Below the pieces are notes generated by a model, which was not told the DNA's origin, made no database searches, and saw only the letters and a program-made list of their open reading frames with translations. Below, piece after piece: positions 43,093 through 52,068 of a DNA stretch of 64,000 nucleotides. The stretch comes from Symbiodinium natans (Eukaryota > Sar > Dinophyceae > Suessiales > Symbiodiniaceae): the NCBI GenBank assembly GCA_905221605.1, contig CAJNDS010001446.1:1037315-1101314 (forward strand), written 5' to 3'. Made by a program: the position numbers and the translations under genes. Every line of letters begins with the position of its first letter. Position 1 is the first letter of the stretch.

Positions 43093-43171
43093 AACCTCAC
43101 CCGACCACGGCAGGAGTTGGCCCTGTGCTTTGAGCACGAGCTCTGGCAGATGGTGGAGCAGGCTGACGCAA
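43093..43171 (+). other. Exon-like island
   Basis: After GTCTGAG the frame reads NLTRPRQELALCFEHELWQM then VEQADA to a GTCTCT edge. CCCTAAA repeat lies on both sides. Confidence 0.45.
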
Positions 43172-43381
43172 GTCTCTAAACCCTAAACCCCTAAACCCCT
43201 GAACCCCTAAACCCCTAAACTCCTAAACCCGAACCCCCTAAACCCCAATCATACTGAGAGCCCCGAAAAAGCCACAAATCCCAGCAAAATCCTGGGTCTC
43301 CGAGATCTTGAGCTCCCCAAATCCACGGGTTTAGGGATTTCGAGCTTAGGGGCTTGGGGGTTTAGAAGCTCTAAGCCCGAA

Positions 43382-43490
43382 ACCCTAAACCCTAAACCCT
43401 AAACCCTAAACCCTAAACCCTAAACCCTAAACCCTAAACCCTAAACCCTAAACCCTAAACCCTAAACCCTAAACCCTAAACCCTAAACCC
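43382..43490 (-). repeat. Telomere-like array (CCCTAAA)n
   Basis: About 16 perfect units. Confidence 0.95.
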
Positions 43491-43497
43491 AGTCCCT

Positions 43498-43590
43498 GAG
43501 GATGGTCAGGTGCTCGTCGTCGTGGAGGGTAGGGAGATAGCTGTGGCTCTGGATGTCGTGCGGGCACCCAGCCAGCTTCTTGGCCTGAAG
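43498..43590 (+). other. Exon-like island
   Basis: The open frame reads EDGQVLVVVEGREIAVALDV then VRAPSQLLGLK. CCCTAAA array on the left, TTTAGGG array on the right. Hydrophobic-alternating composition suggests beta structure; the family is unknown. Confidence 0.5.
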
Positions 43591-43591
43591 A

Positions 43592-43735
43592 CACATAGGG
43601 TTTAGGCTTTAGGGTTTAGGGTTAGGGTCTAGGGTTTAGGGTTTAGGGTTTAGGGTTTAGGGTTTAGGGTTTAGGGTTTAGGGTTTAGGGTTTAGGGTTT
43701 AGGGTTTAGGGTTTAGGGTTTAGGGTTTAGGGCAA
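43592..43735 (+). repeat. Telomere-like array (TTTAGGG)n
   Basis: About 19 units. Confidence 0.95.
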
Positions 43736-43739
43736 TCCG

Positions 43740-44165
43740 GGGTCGTTCTCTGAACTGATGACCGCAGGTTTGGGATGCAATCTTGGGGGGTTTTCAGATC
43801 GGCTGCTGCAAGAATGCGCCATTGTTCCGGGCGTACGTGAGCTTTCGACCACAAGGATTACTGAGCCTGATGCTTGTCGAGAGGAATGGATAGCAGGGGG
43901 AATGCAAGCGGAGTATTCTGCCGGCCGGGCGGCAGCCTAGAAGCGGGTATTTGCTGGTTTTCTGATGAAAATCAAAAAATGCACGTGCTAACATAAATGC
44001 CCAGTGGTGCACTGTTGTCCATGTTTGGCTTCTAGGTTCCTCATAAAGTAACCAGCGCCAAAATTCGAGGCAACCCACTGGCTACTGGGCTACCTAGACC
44101 CGAAAGCTGTGCCTCACCCTCAAGTGGCTCTCAACCCCACGCACAAATCCAGAAGTGTACCAACC
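43740..44165. other. Unique stretch with a diverged family C element
   Basis: Unique sequence to about 43990. Then CCCAGTGGTGCACTG through GGCTACTGGGCTACCTAG (to 44097) resembles the family C copy at 8182-8294. No gene is supported. Confidence 0.45.
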
Positions 44166-44167
44166 CT

Positions 44168-44310
44168 AAGCCCTAAACCCTAAACGCTAAACCCTAAACC
44201 CTAAACCCTAAACCCTAAACCCTGAACCCTAAACCCTAAACCCTAAACCCTAAACCCTGAACCCTGAACCCTAAACCCTAAACCCTAAACCCTAAACCCT
44301 AAACCCTTCC
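44168..44310 (-). repeat. Telomere-like array (CCCTAAA, some CCCTGAA)
   Basis: About 20 units. Confidence 0.95.
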
Positions 44311-44408
44311 TTGCTTCCTGGGCATGGCAGGCAGGCGCCGCTGAACCCGTTGGCCTTCACGCGGACGGCGCTGCCCGTCGGGAAGGAGCACCTGGAAGTT
44401 CAAATCTC

Positions 44409-44467
44409 AGGGTTTAGGGTTTAGGGTTTAGGGTTTAGAGTTTAGGGTTTAGGGTTAGGGTTTAGGG
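44409..44467 (+). repeat. TTTAGGG array at the retroelement insertion site
   Basis: Telomere-like repeat whose last five bases (TAGGG, 44463-44467) are duplicated on the far side of the element at 53192-53196. Confidence 0.9.
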
Positions 44468-44674
44468 TGCGGAGCTGCAGTTGGTATTGTAGAAAGGAGT
44501 TGGTATTGGGAGTTGAAGGGTCAATGTATCCGGTAATCTTCATGGCTCAAGACTGGGCCATGCGCCTGGTAGCAAAAAGAAGTTTTGAGTTCCTGTTGTT
44601 TGCTGGTTGGTTCAGGGTGAATTCTTTGGCGACTGTTGGGGTTGGTTTCCTCTCCCTTTCGGTTGCCCCCCGTA
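44468..44674 (+). repeat. 5' LTR
   Basis: Begins TGCGGAGCTGCAG and ends GCCCCCCGTA. It differs from the 3' LTR by about eleven substitutions and one C indel. The termini TG...TA are not the usual TG...CA. Confidence 0.85.
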
Positions 44675-44686
44675 GGTTATGAGCCC
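44675..44686 (+). other. Primer-binding site of half-initiator-tRNA-Met type
   Basis: GGTTATGAGCCC directly follows the LTR. It is one mismatch from GGTTATGGGCCC, the complement of the anticodon region of eukaryotic initiator tRNA-Met. Drosophila copia is known to prime from that half-tRNA. Confidence 0.6.
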
Positions 44687-44738
44687 AAATTAGGTTCCCT
44701 GCGGTCTGTGTTTCGGCTTCAGGGTGATAGTTGAAGCC

Positions 44739-46046
44739 ATGGCGACCAACTGGTTACGGACTGGTACGGCATCATCGAGCTCCAATGTGGGCGATCAAGG
44801 TGAAGGTGGTGTCAAAAGGTCTGCAACGGGTGAAAAAGTTGTTCCCAATGTGGAAGCTCTGGTTGATGTTGGTGGCATGCGTGGCGGAGAGAAGCCGGTG
44901 GTGGAAGGACTGGAAGACCAGATGGAAGCAGTTTTGCTGCGCCTTCTGAGCAAACATGGGCTTTGTCTTCGAGCTGCGGGACCTGCTGAATCAACGGGAG
45001 CGCCAACAACAAGCTCCTCTACGTCAAAGATGGTGGAGCAAGGGTGCCAGACAGAGCTGGTTGGGGATGTTATCCCTGTTTCCAAGCGAGCTCGCAACAA
45101 AGTGAGCTTCGCGGCTGAAAGTGGTGATCTGTTGACAGGTGAAGCGGAAGAAACTGCGCCTGTTGCTGCGACAAAAAGCAGTATCCTCGTCGCTGGGGAC
45201 GCAGAAGGAGTCGTTCCTGTTGCTATGGTGATGAGTGAAGGAGAAATCCTGGAATTGGAGGCAGCGAGAATACAGCAGGAGTCAGATGAAGACTTATACG
45301 CTGATGGTGGAGGCAAATTGTCTCAAGCTGCTGACCTTCCAATCATCGACTGTGATGGGAAGACATGGGAACGCCATTTTCACGAGGATGGGAGAGAATA
45401 TCTTTACTGCTTAGACACGGGAGATACCCAATGGGTGTTGCCTAAGAAGACTGGGATGGCTGGAAACAGTGAAGGGTCTGGTGTTGGAATGGGCATTGTC
45501 CCTGTGGAAGAAGAGCCAGCACTGGGTACTACTTCGTCCTCGTCGCCTACTGAGTCTTTCAGGGCACAACAGGGTAGCTTGGAAAGTGTCAACAGCGGTG
45601 TAAATAGTGTAGGTGAAAAGGATTTTTCCTCTACTATCAGGGATAGCGGTCTTAGGGCTGGTGGTGACGCCCCGACCTCGGGTTCTCCTGATGAGGAAGG
45701 GATTTCTGGAAGCCGAGCAGACATCGCTGGAGAACATCTGGATCGGGAAGAAATGGAAGCGCTTTCTGAGGGTGTGGCAGCGGTGGAATCGGTGGGTCCA
45801 GAGGAAAAAATGCCCAATGCGGAGATTGGAACTGTGTCGGCTGCAGAAGAGAGAGTGGTGGATGTGGTACCTGTCGTTCAGGAAGGTGATCCTGGAGATT
45901 TGGAGGACGGAGGGAAAAAGTTGTGCGTTACGACTGAGGAGGTCTCTTCGTTTGGTGCCAAGAATCTTGCCATTCAAGGGAAAAAAGAAGCTTCTGGAAT
46001 GCCAAGAATCTTGCCATTCAGGGAGAAAAAGAAGCTTCTGGAATAG
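44739..46046 (+). CDS. Retroelement ORF1: WW-domain protein, N-terminal part of the gag-like coding region
   Basis: 435 codons from the ATG in GCCATGGCG; the open frame extends 15 bp upstream without another ATG. Mostly acidic, low-complexity sequence. A WW domain occupies about residues 207-237, with W210, W232 and P235 in the text WERHFHEDGREYLYCLDTGD, followed by TQWVLP. WW domains bind proline-rich peptides. The frame closes within a 44-bp tandem duplication (45957-46044), and the second copy of that unit carries the frame of ORF2. ORF1 and ORF2 were therefore probably one protein. Confidence 0.75.
   Translation: MATNWLRTGTASSSSNVGDQGEGGVKRSATGEKVVPNVEALVDVGGMRGGEKPVVEGLEDQMEAVLLRLLSKHGLCLRAAGPAESTGAPTTSSSTSKMVEQGCQTELVGDVIPVSKRARNKVSFAAESGDLLTGEAEETAPVAATKSSILVAGDAEGVVPVAMVMSEGEILELEAARIQQESDEDLYADGGGKLSQAADLPIIDCDGKTWERHFHEDGREYLYCLDTGDTQWVLPKKTGMAGNSEGSGVGMGIVPVEEEPALGTTSSSSPTESFRAQQGSLESVNSGVNSVGEKDFSSTIRDSGLRAGGDAPTSGSPDEEGISGSRADIAGEHLDREEMEALSEGVAAVESVGPEEKMPNAEIGTVSAAEERVVDVVPVVQEGDPGDLEDGGKKLCVTTEEVSSFGAKNLAIQGKKEASGMPRILPFREKKKLLE
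45957..46044 (+). repeat. 44-bp tandem duplication that breaks the reading frame
   Basis: Units at 45957-46000 and 46001-46044 differ at three positions. As 44 is not a multiple of three, the extra unit shifts frame and ends ORF1 at 46046, while frame 2 stays open into ORF2. Confidence 0.85.
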
Positions 46047-46105
46047 CTGGAGACACGGAAGATCTGAAAGATGAGGCCTGGAGCGCCAATGATGCGCGGG
46101 TCAAT

Positions 46106-49100
46106 GTGCCAGATAGTACCTGGAGTGCGAAGGAAGCACGGGTTGAGGCGCATATGGTGTCACGTTCCGCGGACGACTGCAACAATGGGGCGCAGGTCTC
46201 CGTAGCAGCTGACGACGGAGGTTCACAGGTGGACGCACTGGTGCAACCTGAAGTTAGCAGCGAGGAACGAAATAGCAAGGGCTACGCCGGAGCCAATGTG
46301 GCAGCTGTGGTCAATGATGGTGGCAATTCTCTTTTGGAAACCATGGAGCCAAAGGAGCCTGCGGTGGAAGAAAATGTACCTGCCGCGGATGAGCAATCCA
46401 ATAGCCCTGCAGTGGAAGAAAATTTGCCTGCTGCAGAAGGTGTGACAAAAGACTCCAATGATGGGTCCGCTCCCATGAAGGGGGAAGTATTGCCGTCTGG
46501 AAGCTCGCCGGAAGTCGACACCGAGCGAACTGCAACAGATGAGGCAAAGCCATTGGCTGGAAAAAAGGAAGGTCCTGAGCCCCTGGAGCACAAGGTGGAT
46601 GATCTTGTGGGACTCGTGCAGGAGCAGGACGAGCAGTGTGACCCAAAGGTGGAAACAAAGGATGTTTCAGGAGCCGATGATACAGAGATGGTTTCTGAAG
46701 AGCATGCAAAGAAAGTGCCCAGAGCGGGAGCCTTGGATACACCTGGGGAGCATTGCTATCAAGAGGGAGATCAGATCGTTGGTCTAGCGCGCTGCATCAA
46801 TGGGCATGGAGCCTTTTTGGACCATGGCGATGTGAATGTGTTGATTCCTGCAGAAGGGAAGAATACACACCTATTCAAATTTGGTGACACTGTCAATGGA
46901 ACAGTGAAAAGGGTGGAAGATGATGGTACCGTGATCTTGGACACCTTCCTGGTTTTGGAAGAGGACGAGGAGGACTCTTCTTCGACGCTGCGCAAATGGA
47001 AAGACAGCGGCTGGAGTACGTGGTGGACAGATTCATGGAATGCTGGTCAATGGTACCAAAGTTCCGACAGTCACTGGGACTGGAAATGGGAGGAAGAGCA
47101 ATCCGATGAATGGTTTGCTGATCAGGAGTTATCCTCAGAAGAACAAGAGGAAAGGCAACTCTATGGAGAAAAAATCTATAGAGCTCTTCTTGAGGATGGA
47201 AAGGCTGATAAGGCCTATGTGGGCAAAATCACTGGGATGCTGTTGGGTCGTACAATGGATGAGATACAGGAGTGTGTTGCAGACCATGCATTCCTGGACG
47301 CGGAAGCTCGGCGCGCGTATGGCATCTTGCAAAGTGATGGTTGGAAGCCCGATGGTGCAGAAGGCGCAGGCTTGGGAAAGACAACCACCTTTTCCCGAAA
47401 ACAGTACCACAACGCGCTCTACGAACTGGCATGTAGGAAAAGGAGATTTAGTCGACCAGTTGTGGGTGAAGCGGTGGCAACGTTGTTGAGTCAAGGCAAA
47501 GATGAACTTTGGAACGCGCTTTGGCTGGACACCAAGCGATTTTTGCAGGAGCTTGATGGTGCAGTGGAATCCATGAGTAAAAGGGAGAACAAGCCAATGG
47601 AAGCCTACATGGATCCCGATCAGTACAAGAAGGCTCACCTGACGCCAAAAACTGTGTCGCCGGGGTACAGTAAACTGTGCAAGTTTTTCAATCAGGGAAG
47701 GTGTCGCAATGGAGATGAGTGTTCCTATGAACATCGTCGTTATGGTGAAGGTTGGCCAGGAGGAGGACCAACTGAGCCAAAGAACAGCCAAAAAGCTGGA
47801 GACGAGGATGGGGACATTGGTGACCCTCCTATGGAAGAAGGCACAGTGGATGAGGCACAGCAGGAGCGGGAGGATTCAGCTTTCAGAGCCAAGTACAACT
47901 TTGGTAAAGGTGCATCAAAGGGTGAGTCGGTGTCAGTCGAGCCAAAGAGGCAAATGTGTCTGTATTACAACCAAGGAGAAGGTTGTAAGTATGGAAATTC
48001 CTGCAGATACTCGCACGATGAAAAAGCGGTTTTGGAAGGGACTTGGGAGCCCGGCAGATCCTGGGACAATGCGTCTCGGAAGGCCCTAAGGGAAGCAGGG
48101 TTCCATCATTGCTGCTTCGACTACTACATCAAAGGGAGGTGTCGCGTGCGATATGGTTGCAAGTATTCTCACGAAGAAATGTCTGAAGAACGACTGGCCC
48201 AGTTGAGGCATCTGGTGAATGTGGCGAACCATGTTTCATTTCAAAGGGGAAGAGGATTGGAGATTCCCGACAGGAACGCCTTTCAACCACCGGTAAGTGG
48301 GGGAGCAGAATCTTCGTCATCCTCGGCACCAAAAGCGCTGCAAATGACCAATGTGTCACAGAAAACAGGTGAAGGTGATACACTGGATGGAACAGATGGA
48401 GAGGTACAAAAGGATTCGGTGGCAGAGTCTACCGCGGTACGTCTTCAGGATCCTGAAGAGCCAATAGAACATTGGATGGCTCGCAACAACCACTTGTGGG
48501 TGTATACACCTCACGTAAGTGATGTTATGATCAAGCTGGGTGTAACCAACGTCAAAGAGCAAGAGTATATCTTTGTGGAGGATTTGGTGGAAAAAGGAGT
48601 TAACAAGGTGACGGCCTGCAAAATTCTGCAATTGGTGGGTGGTGTTCAGTACCGGCCAATGTCGCCGGATGTGGCTGTTTCTACCAACGCGTCGGTACGC
48701 ATGGAGCAATCTTCTGGAAGCCGAGAAGCTGGAAGAGATGGGGTGAGAACTATCTCTCAGGTGCGTGAAGCTGAAGGTCCTGGTACAAAGGAGATGCCGC
48801 GAGGGTCTTATCGAGAGATTTTCGACACCGGCAAGTACCGTGACGCATGGACGCTTGCGCAGAGATCCCCGCTGCGCGTGCAGAGGTTGCGATTGGTGGG
48901 AGTTGGAATGCCACCGGTGAACCCGCCAACAAAGGCGTATCGGTCAAGATCAAACCCTGTGAAAAGGGGAAGGCCCTTGCTGGATAAAAAACTGGTGCGA
49001 CAGGTGCCACGCTCTCGCTCACAACGGCGAGTGCAGCCGGCGGAAGTGGTGGAAAAGCCAAAGCCGTTGGAATCAGTTAAGCCCCGTGGTGGTTTGTCGT

Positions 49101-50050
49101 ACCCATTCAGCAGAGCGTGGGCAGATTTGGTGGATGATGATGATCAAACGGGAGCTTTGGTCTCCTATGCAGATTCCTCAGGTGATTCAAGCGAGGAAGA
49201 AACCAACAGCGCGAGACACCTGAGGGAAATCTTTTTGCGAGAAAGGGATTCACAAAGAACTGCGACGCGTGGCAATGTTCCAATTGCTGGTTCTTCAAGC
49301 TCCAATGATGGGCAGAAAAAATCGGTTCACCTTGGCGAAGGGCGCGACAAAGCGTCGCGGGGGGAGACCCGCCAAGAAGTGACTTCTCAAGTTTTTTCGC
49401 TACCACAACCTTCTCGTCGAACTGAACAGTCTCAAAAAAGAGCAAGGGATGGCTCAGTTATAGTTGGTTCGCTGGCGGTGGGCTCCACGGATGAGGTTTT
49501 ACCTGGGCAAGGTGTTGCTGGACAGGTGAATGTATCTGAAAGCGCTCAAGTTCTTCCTGGGCAAGAAGTGGCTGGACAGGAGACGGCGCTGGAAGGAGCA
49601 GTGCAAATTTCTGGCGAGGAGACTGACCAAAAAGAAGGAGAAGGTGGGAGCAATGAACTCCGTGGTGATGGTGCGAAGACATTGGATGTTCGTCCGGTGA
49701 AGAAGGACCCTCAGCAATTGCTTACTAAAGGCCTTCTGAATCGGATTTATTGGAAGGTTGCTGTCGGCAAGTTGCTTGTGGGGCAAAGGGACTGTCAGAA
49801 GGGGTCCAATAAGATGGATCTAAATTTGGTTATTAGCATGTCATCCGAAGGTGCAAGCGAACAGGATTTGAACCTGGCACTGGAGGACGATGCTGATCAG
49901 TTAATGGATGATGGTACAATGGTGGATATGGTGTATGATCCACGAACGCTGATTCAGTCGCCAACAACTGATTGGGTTATGCGTCGCGGTTTTGACCGAT
50001 CGTACCATCTGGCCGGCAATAGCGACTGCGGCACAGAGGATATGTGCTGA
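46106..50050 (+). CDS. Retroelement ORF2: S1-like, MLLE and three CCCH fingers
   Basis: 1,314 codons. Its first codon, GTG, is only an arbitrary in-frame start, because the frame is open further upstream into the 44-bp duplication. S1-like RNA-binding segment at residues 220-282 (GAFLDHGDVNVLIPAEGK). PABP-C/MLLE domain at about 348-410 with the signature GKITGMLLGRTMDEIQE. MLLE domains of poly(A)-binding protein and UBR5 bind PAM2 peptides. CCCH fingers: C525-C533-C539-H543, C618-C627-C633-H637 and C670-C679-C685-H689. The C-terminal half is charged and disordered, with RS-rich text near 950-1000. It ends overlapping ORF3, 59 bp, in a +1 relation. Together this points to an RNA- and mRNP-binding gag-like protein. 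Confidence 0.75.
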   Translation: MPDSTWSAKEARVEAHMVSRSADDCNNGAQVSVAADDGGSQVDALVQPEVSSEERNSKGYAGANVAAVVNDGGNSLLETMEPKEPAVEENVPAADEQSNSPAVEENLPAAEGVTKDSNDGSAPMKGEVLPSGSSPEVDTERTATDEAKPLAGKKEGPEPLEHKVDDLVGLVQEQDEQCDPKVETKDVSGADDTEMVSEEHAKKVPRAGALDTPGEHCYQEGDQIVGLARCINGHGAFLDHGDVNVLIPAEGKNTHLFKFGDTVNGTVKRVEDDGTVILDTFLVLEEDEEDSSSTLRKWKDSGWSTWWTDSWNAGQWYQSSDSHWDWKWEEEQSDEWFADQELSSEEQEERQLYGEKIYRALLEDGKADKAYVGKITGMLLGRTMDEIQECVADHAFLDAEARRAYGILQSDGWKPDGAEGAGLGKTTTFSRKQYHNALYELACRKRRFSRPVVGEAVATLLSQGKDELWNALWLDTKRFLQELDGAVESMSKRENKPMEAYMDPDQYKKAHLTPKTVSPGYSKLCKFFNQGRCRNGDECSYEHRRYGEGWPGGGPTEPKNSQKAGDEDGDIGDPPMEEGTVDEAQQEREDSAFRAKYNFGKGASKGESVSVEPKRQMCLYYNQGEGCKYGNSCRYSHDEKAVLEGTWEPGRSWDNASRKALREAGFHHCCFDYYIKGRCRVRYGCKYSHEEMSEERLAQLRHLVNVANHVSFQRGRGLEIPDRNAFQPPVSGGAESSSSSAPKALQMTNVSQKTGEGDTLDGTDGEVQKDSVAESTAVRLQDPEEPIEHWMARNNHLWVYTPHVSDVMIKLGVTNVKEQEYIFVEDLVEKGVNKVTACKILQLVGGVQYRPMSPDVAVSTNASVRMEQSSGSREAGRDGVRTISQVREAEGPGTKEMPRGSYREIFDTGKYRDAWTLAQRSPLRVQRLRLVGVGMPPVNPPTKAYRSRSNPVKRGRPLLDKKLVRQVPRSRSQRRVQPAEVVEKPKPLESVKPRGGLSYPFSRAWADLVDDDDQTGALVSYADSSGDSSEEETNSARHLREIFLRERDSQRTATRGNVPIAGSSSSNDGQKKSVHLGEGRDKASRGETRQEVTSQVFSLPQPSRRTEQSQKRARDGSVIVGSLAVGSTDEVLPGQGVAGQVNVSESAQVLPGQEVAGQETALEGAVQISGEETDQKEGEGGSNELRGDGAKTLDVRPVKKDPQQLLTKGLLNRIYWKVAVGKLLVGQRDCQKGSNKMDLNLVISMSSEGASEQDLNLALEDDADQLMDDGTMVDMVYDPRTLIQSPTTDWVMRRGFDRSYHLAGNSDCGTEDMC

Positions 50051-51041
50051 AATGGTTCAAGTGGATGAATTGAATGCCCAGCTAGGGACTGGGACACTCC
50101 TTTTTCAAAGGAGAGATCAAGGATATTATTGTGATTTGCATCATTCGTTCCATGACAATCCGTGCTTGCCAGTGGTGGGAAATTATCCTCTCTCGGTGAT
50201 GGGTGCATTGCTGTCTCCTGGTCTGGAAGGGGAATTCAGAAATACTGATAAGTTTGGAACTGCTATGGAGGCAATTGCCTACGATTGGAGTCGCAGTCCA
50301 GGCATGGAAGTTCACGTTGAACTTATGGCGAGGGTAGCCAAATTGGTTGCTCCGTTCCTTACCCTAGGAGGCCAAGGGTCAGTGGTGAATTTGGAATTTC
50401 TCTGGCAGCGCGGGAGGGCTCAATTGATGGAGTTCCTTCAGGCGGCGACATGCGCTGATCAATTGGAGGTTCTCTGGAACAGGATGGACGACGATGCTGA
50501 TGAGGAAGTGGATCCTTCAACAACGGTGCTGGAGATTCTTGGACAGGAAGAAGCGGTACTTGATCAAGGGAACAATGAATCCCTGATTCCCATTGAAGAT
50601 GCTGGAGGTGAGACAATTGGTGACACTGGAAGGGATGGCAAAGCGCCAGAAGTTTCTCCAGAAGAGGAGACATCCAGTGGTTCGTCAAGATTGGCTGGCA
50701 CAAGGATGTTCTTGTGGTCAGTGTACTCTCGCGTTGCTTCCAACTGGGATTTCTCTACGCAGGACCGCACGACTGGTAGGATCTTTGACAGCACGAAGGG
50801 GTATCCTGGTGAAGGACCAGACAATGGTGACGATTTTTCCTCTAAGAGGAACTTACCCTGGATCTCTGAAGACTACCTCGACGAAGTGGTGTCAAAAAAG
50901 ATGGAAAGGTCTTCAGATATGGATGGGTTGGATGGGTTTGTTCCGGAAAGTGAGGGACAGTTGGAAAAGGTAGAGGTGGAGAATGTTACTGCCTCTAGAA
51001 TTCTTATGGCTCTTTGGAAAAAGGGATATAGAGCTGGGTAG
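49992..51041 (+). CDS. Retroelement ORF3: unidentified segment of the same coding region
   Basis: About 349 codons. The frame is open from 49953 and begins at TTG in the tabulated form, so no true start is supported. Includes YYCDLHHSFHDNPCLPVVGN and an acidic stretch. I recognise no domain. It overlaps ORF2 and ORF4 at both ends, each in a +1 relation, as if one protein had suffered two single-base indels. Confidence 0.6.
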   Translation: MTDRTIWPAIATAAQRICAEMVQVDELNAQLGTGTLLFQRRDQGYYCDLHHSFHDNPCLPVVGNYPLSVMGALLSPGLEGEFRNTDKFGTAMEAIAYDWSRSPGMEVHVELMARVAKLVAPFLTLGGQGSVVNLEFLWQRGRAQLMEFLQAATCADQLEVLWNRMDDDADEEVDPSTTVLEILGQEEAVLDQGNNESLIPIEDAGGETIGDTGRDGKAPEVSPEEETSSGSSRLAGTRMFLWSVYSRVASNWDFSTQDRTTGRIFDSTKGYPGEGPDNGDDFSSKRNLPWISEDYLDEVVSKKMERSSDMDGLDGFVPESEGQLEKVEVENVTASRILMALWKKGYRAG

Positions 51042-52068
51042 GAGGTTGTGTCGTTTGAATGTATCTGGATGCAAGGTTGGAGCAATGAAACATCCAATCA
51101 AAAGGGCGCAGAAGATCGGCACTAGAAAGGCCTTCGTGAAAATATTCAATGTTTTTGGATCGTCTCAGCGTGGCTCAGGAGCTGGCGGAAAACCAATCAT
51201 GAAGGTGGTAGGACCAAGGCCAGGTTTTCCAGCTGTACTCCAAGCATCAAATACTGATAGCACCTTGGGTGAAGGGAGCAGTTCTCAGGTACGTGGCAAT
51301 GTTCATGTAGAGCAGAATCGCCCTATGGACCGGTACGAGGCGGAGCGTTTGGAGAAGAGGAAGAAAGGCTTCTGCTATTGGTTCAGCAGGGGAAAAGATC
51401 GCTGCAAATTTGGTGAACACTGCAAATTCATCCATTCAGAAGATGATGTGGTGCTGCAATCGTATTGGTGCAAGTACTATGTGGCTGGGAGACACTGCTT
51501 CTCTGGAAAGGACTGTAAGTTCTCACATGATGCAACTGGTGTAAGGTGTATCCAGTTTGCTCAGTCTGGGAAGTGCCGTTATGGGGACAAGTGTGTCTTT
51601 GAGCATGGTGATCCGCTGGATGAACAGAGGCCAAGGTCTCCAAGGACGCCCCCAAGGGATGGTCCACGGAAAAGTTCTGGCGCAAAAGGTGGAGAAAAGG
51701 AGATCTCTCCTGCACGGTTCGATGAAGATGAGGAGGATTTCATGGTCTATGACGATGATACCAAAATGGTAGAACTGCTGATGGAGGCGATTTCATTTAT
51801 GTCCAACGGCAAGTCAGATTTGGCTCGCGCAGAGGCGGACCCAGTGTTCAAACTCCTGAAGTTCAAGGGAGACGCTGAACAGATGGATAGAGAATGGTGC
51901 TCATGGACCACTGGTATGTTGTCTACACTGGAACTTCACGAAATAGTGAAGCCGTATGAGGTTTCGCTGGCGGAGGTGGAAGAATGGGTCAATGACCTGA
52001 GGATATGGTTTGAGCGAGCCAATGTTGAAGAAGAGAGAGATCCCAAAAGGGGAAAAAAGAGGTCCTAG
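50983..52068 (+). CDS. Retroelement ORF4: three further CCCH fingers
   Basis: About 361 codons. CCCH fingers at C131-C141-C147-H151, C163-C172-C178-H182 and C189-C198-C204-H208. An acidic linker and a helical C-terminal region follow. Tandem CCCH fingers generally bind RNA. The ATG lies inside the overlap with ORF3, so it may not be used. The frame stops at 52066 directly after AAAAGGGGAAAAAAG, where a one-base backward shift enters ORF5. Confidence 0.7.
   Translation: MLLPLEFLWLFGKRDIELGRRLCRLNVSGCKVGAMKHPIKRAQKIGTRKAFVKIFNVFGSSQRGSGAGGKPIMKVVGPRPGFPAVLQASNTDSTLGEGSSSQVRGNVHVEQNRPMDRYEAERLEKRKKGFCYWFSRGKDRCKFGEHCKFIHSEDDVVLQSYWCKYYVAGRHCFSGKDCKFSHDATGVRCIQFAQSGKCRYGDKCVFEHGDPLDEQRPRSPRTPPRDGPRKSSGAKGGEKEISPARFDEDEEDFMVYDDDTKMVELLMEAISFMSNGKSDLARAEADPVFKLLKFKGDAEQMDREWCSWTTGMLSTLELHEIVKPYEVSLAEVEEWVNDLRIWFERANVEEERDPKRGKKRS
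52053..52059 (+). other. A-AAA-AAG slippery heptamer at the ORF4/ORF5 frame break
   Basis: In the ORF4 frame the codons read GGA AAA AAG. A minus-one slip at A AAA AAG leads directly into the open ORF5 frame. Confidence 0.55.
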
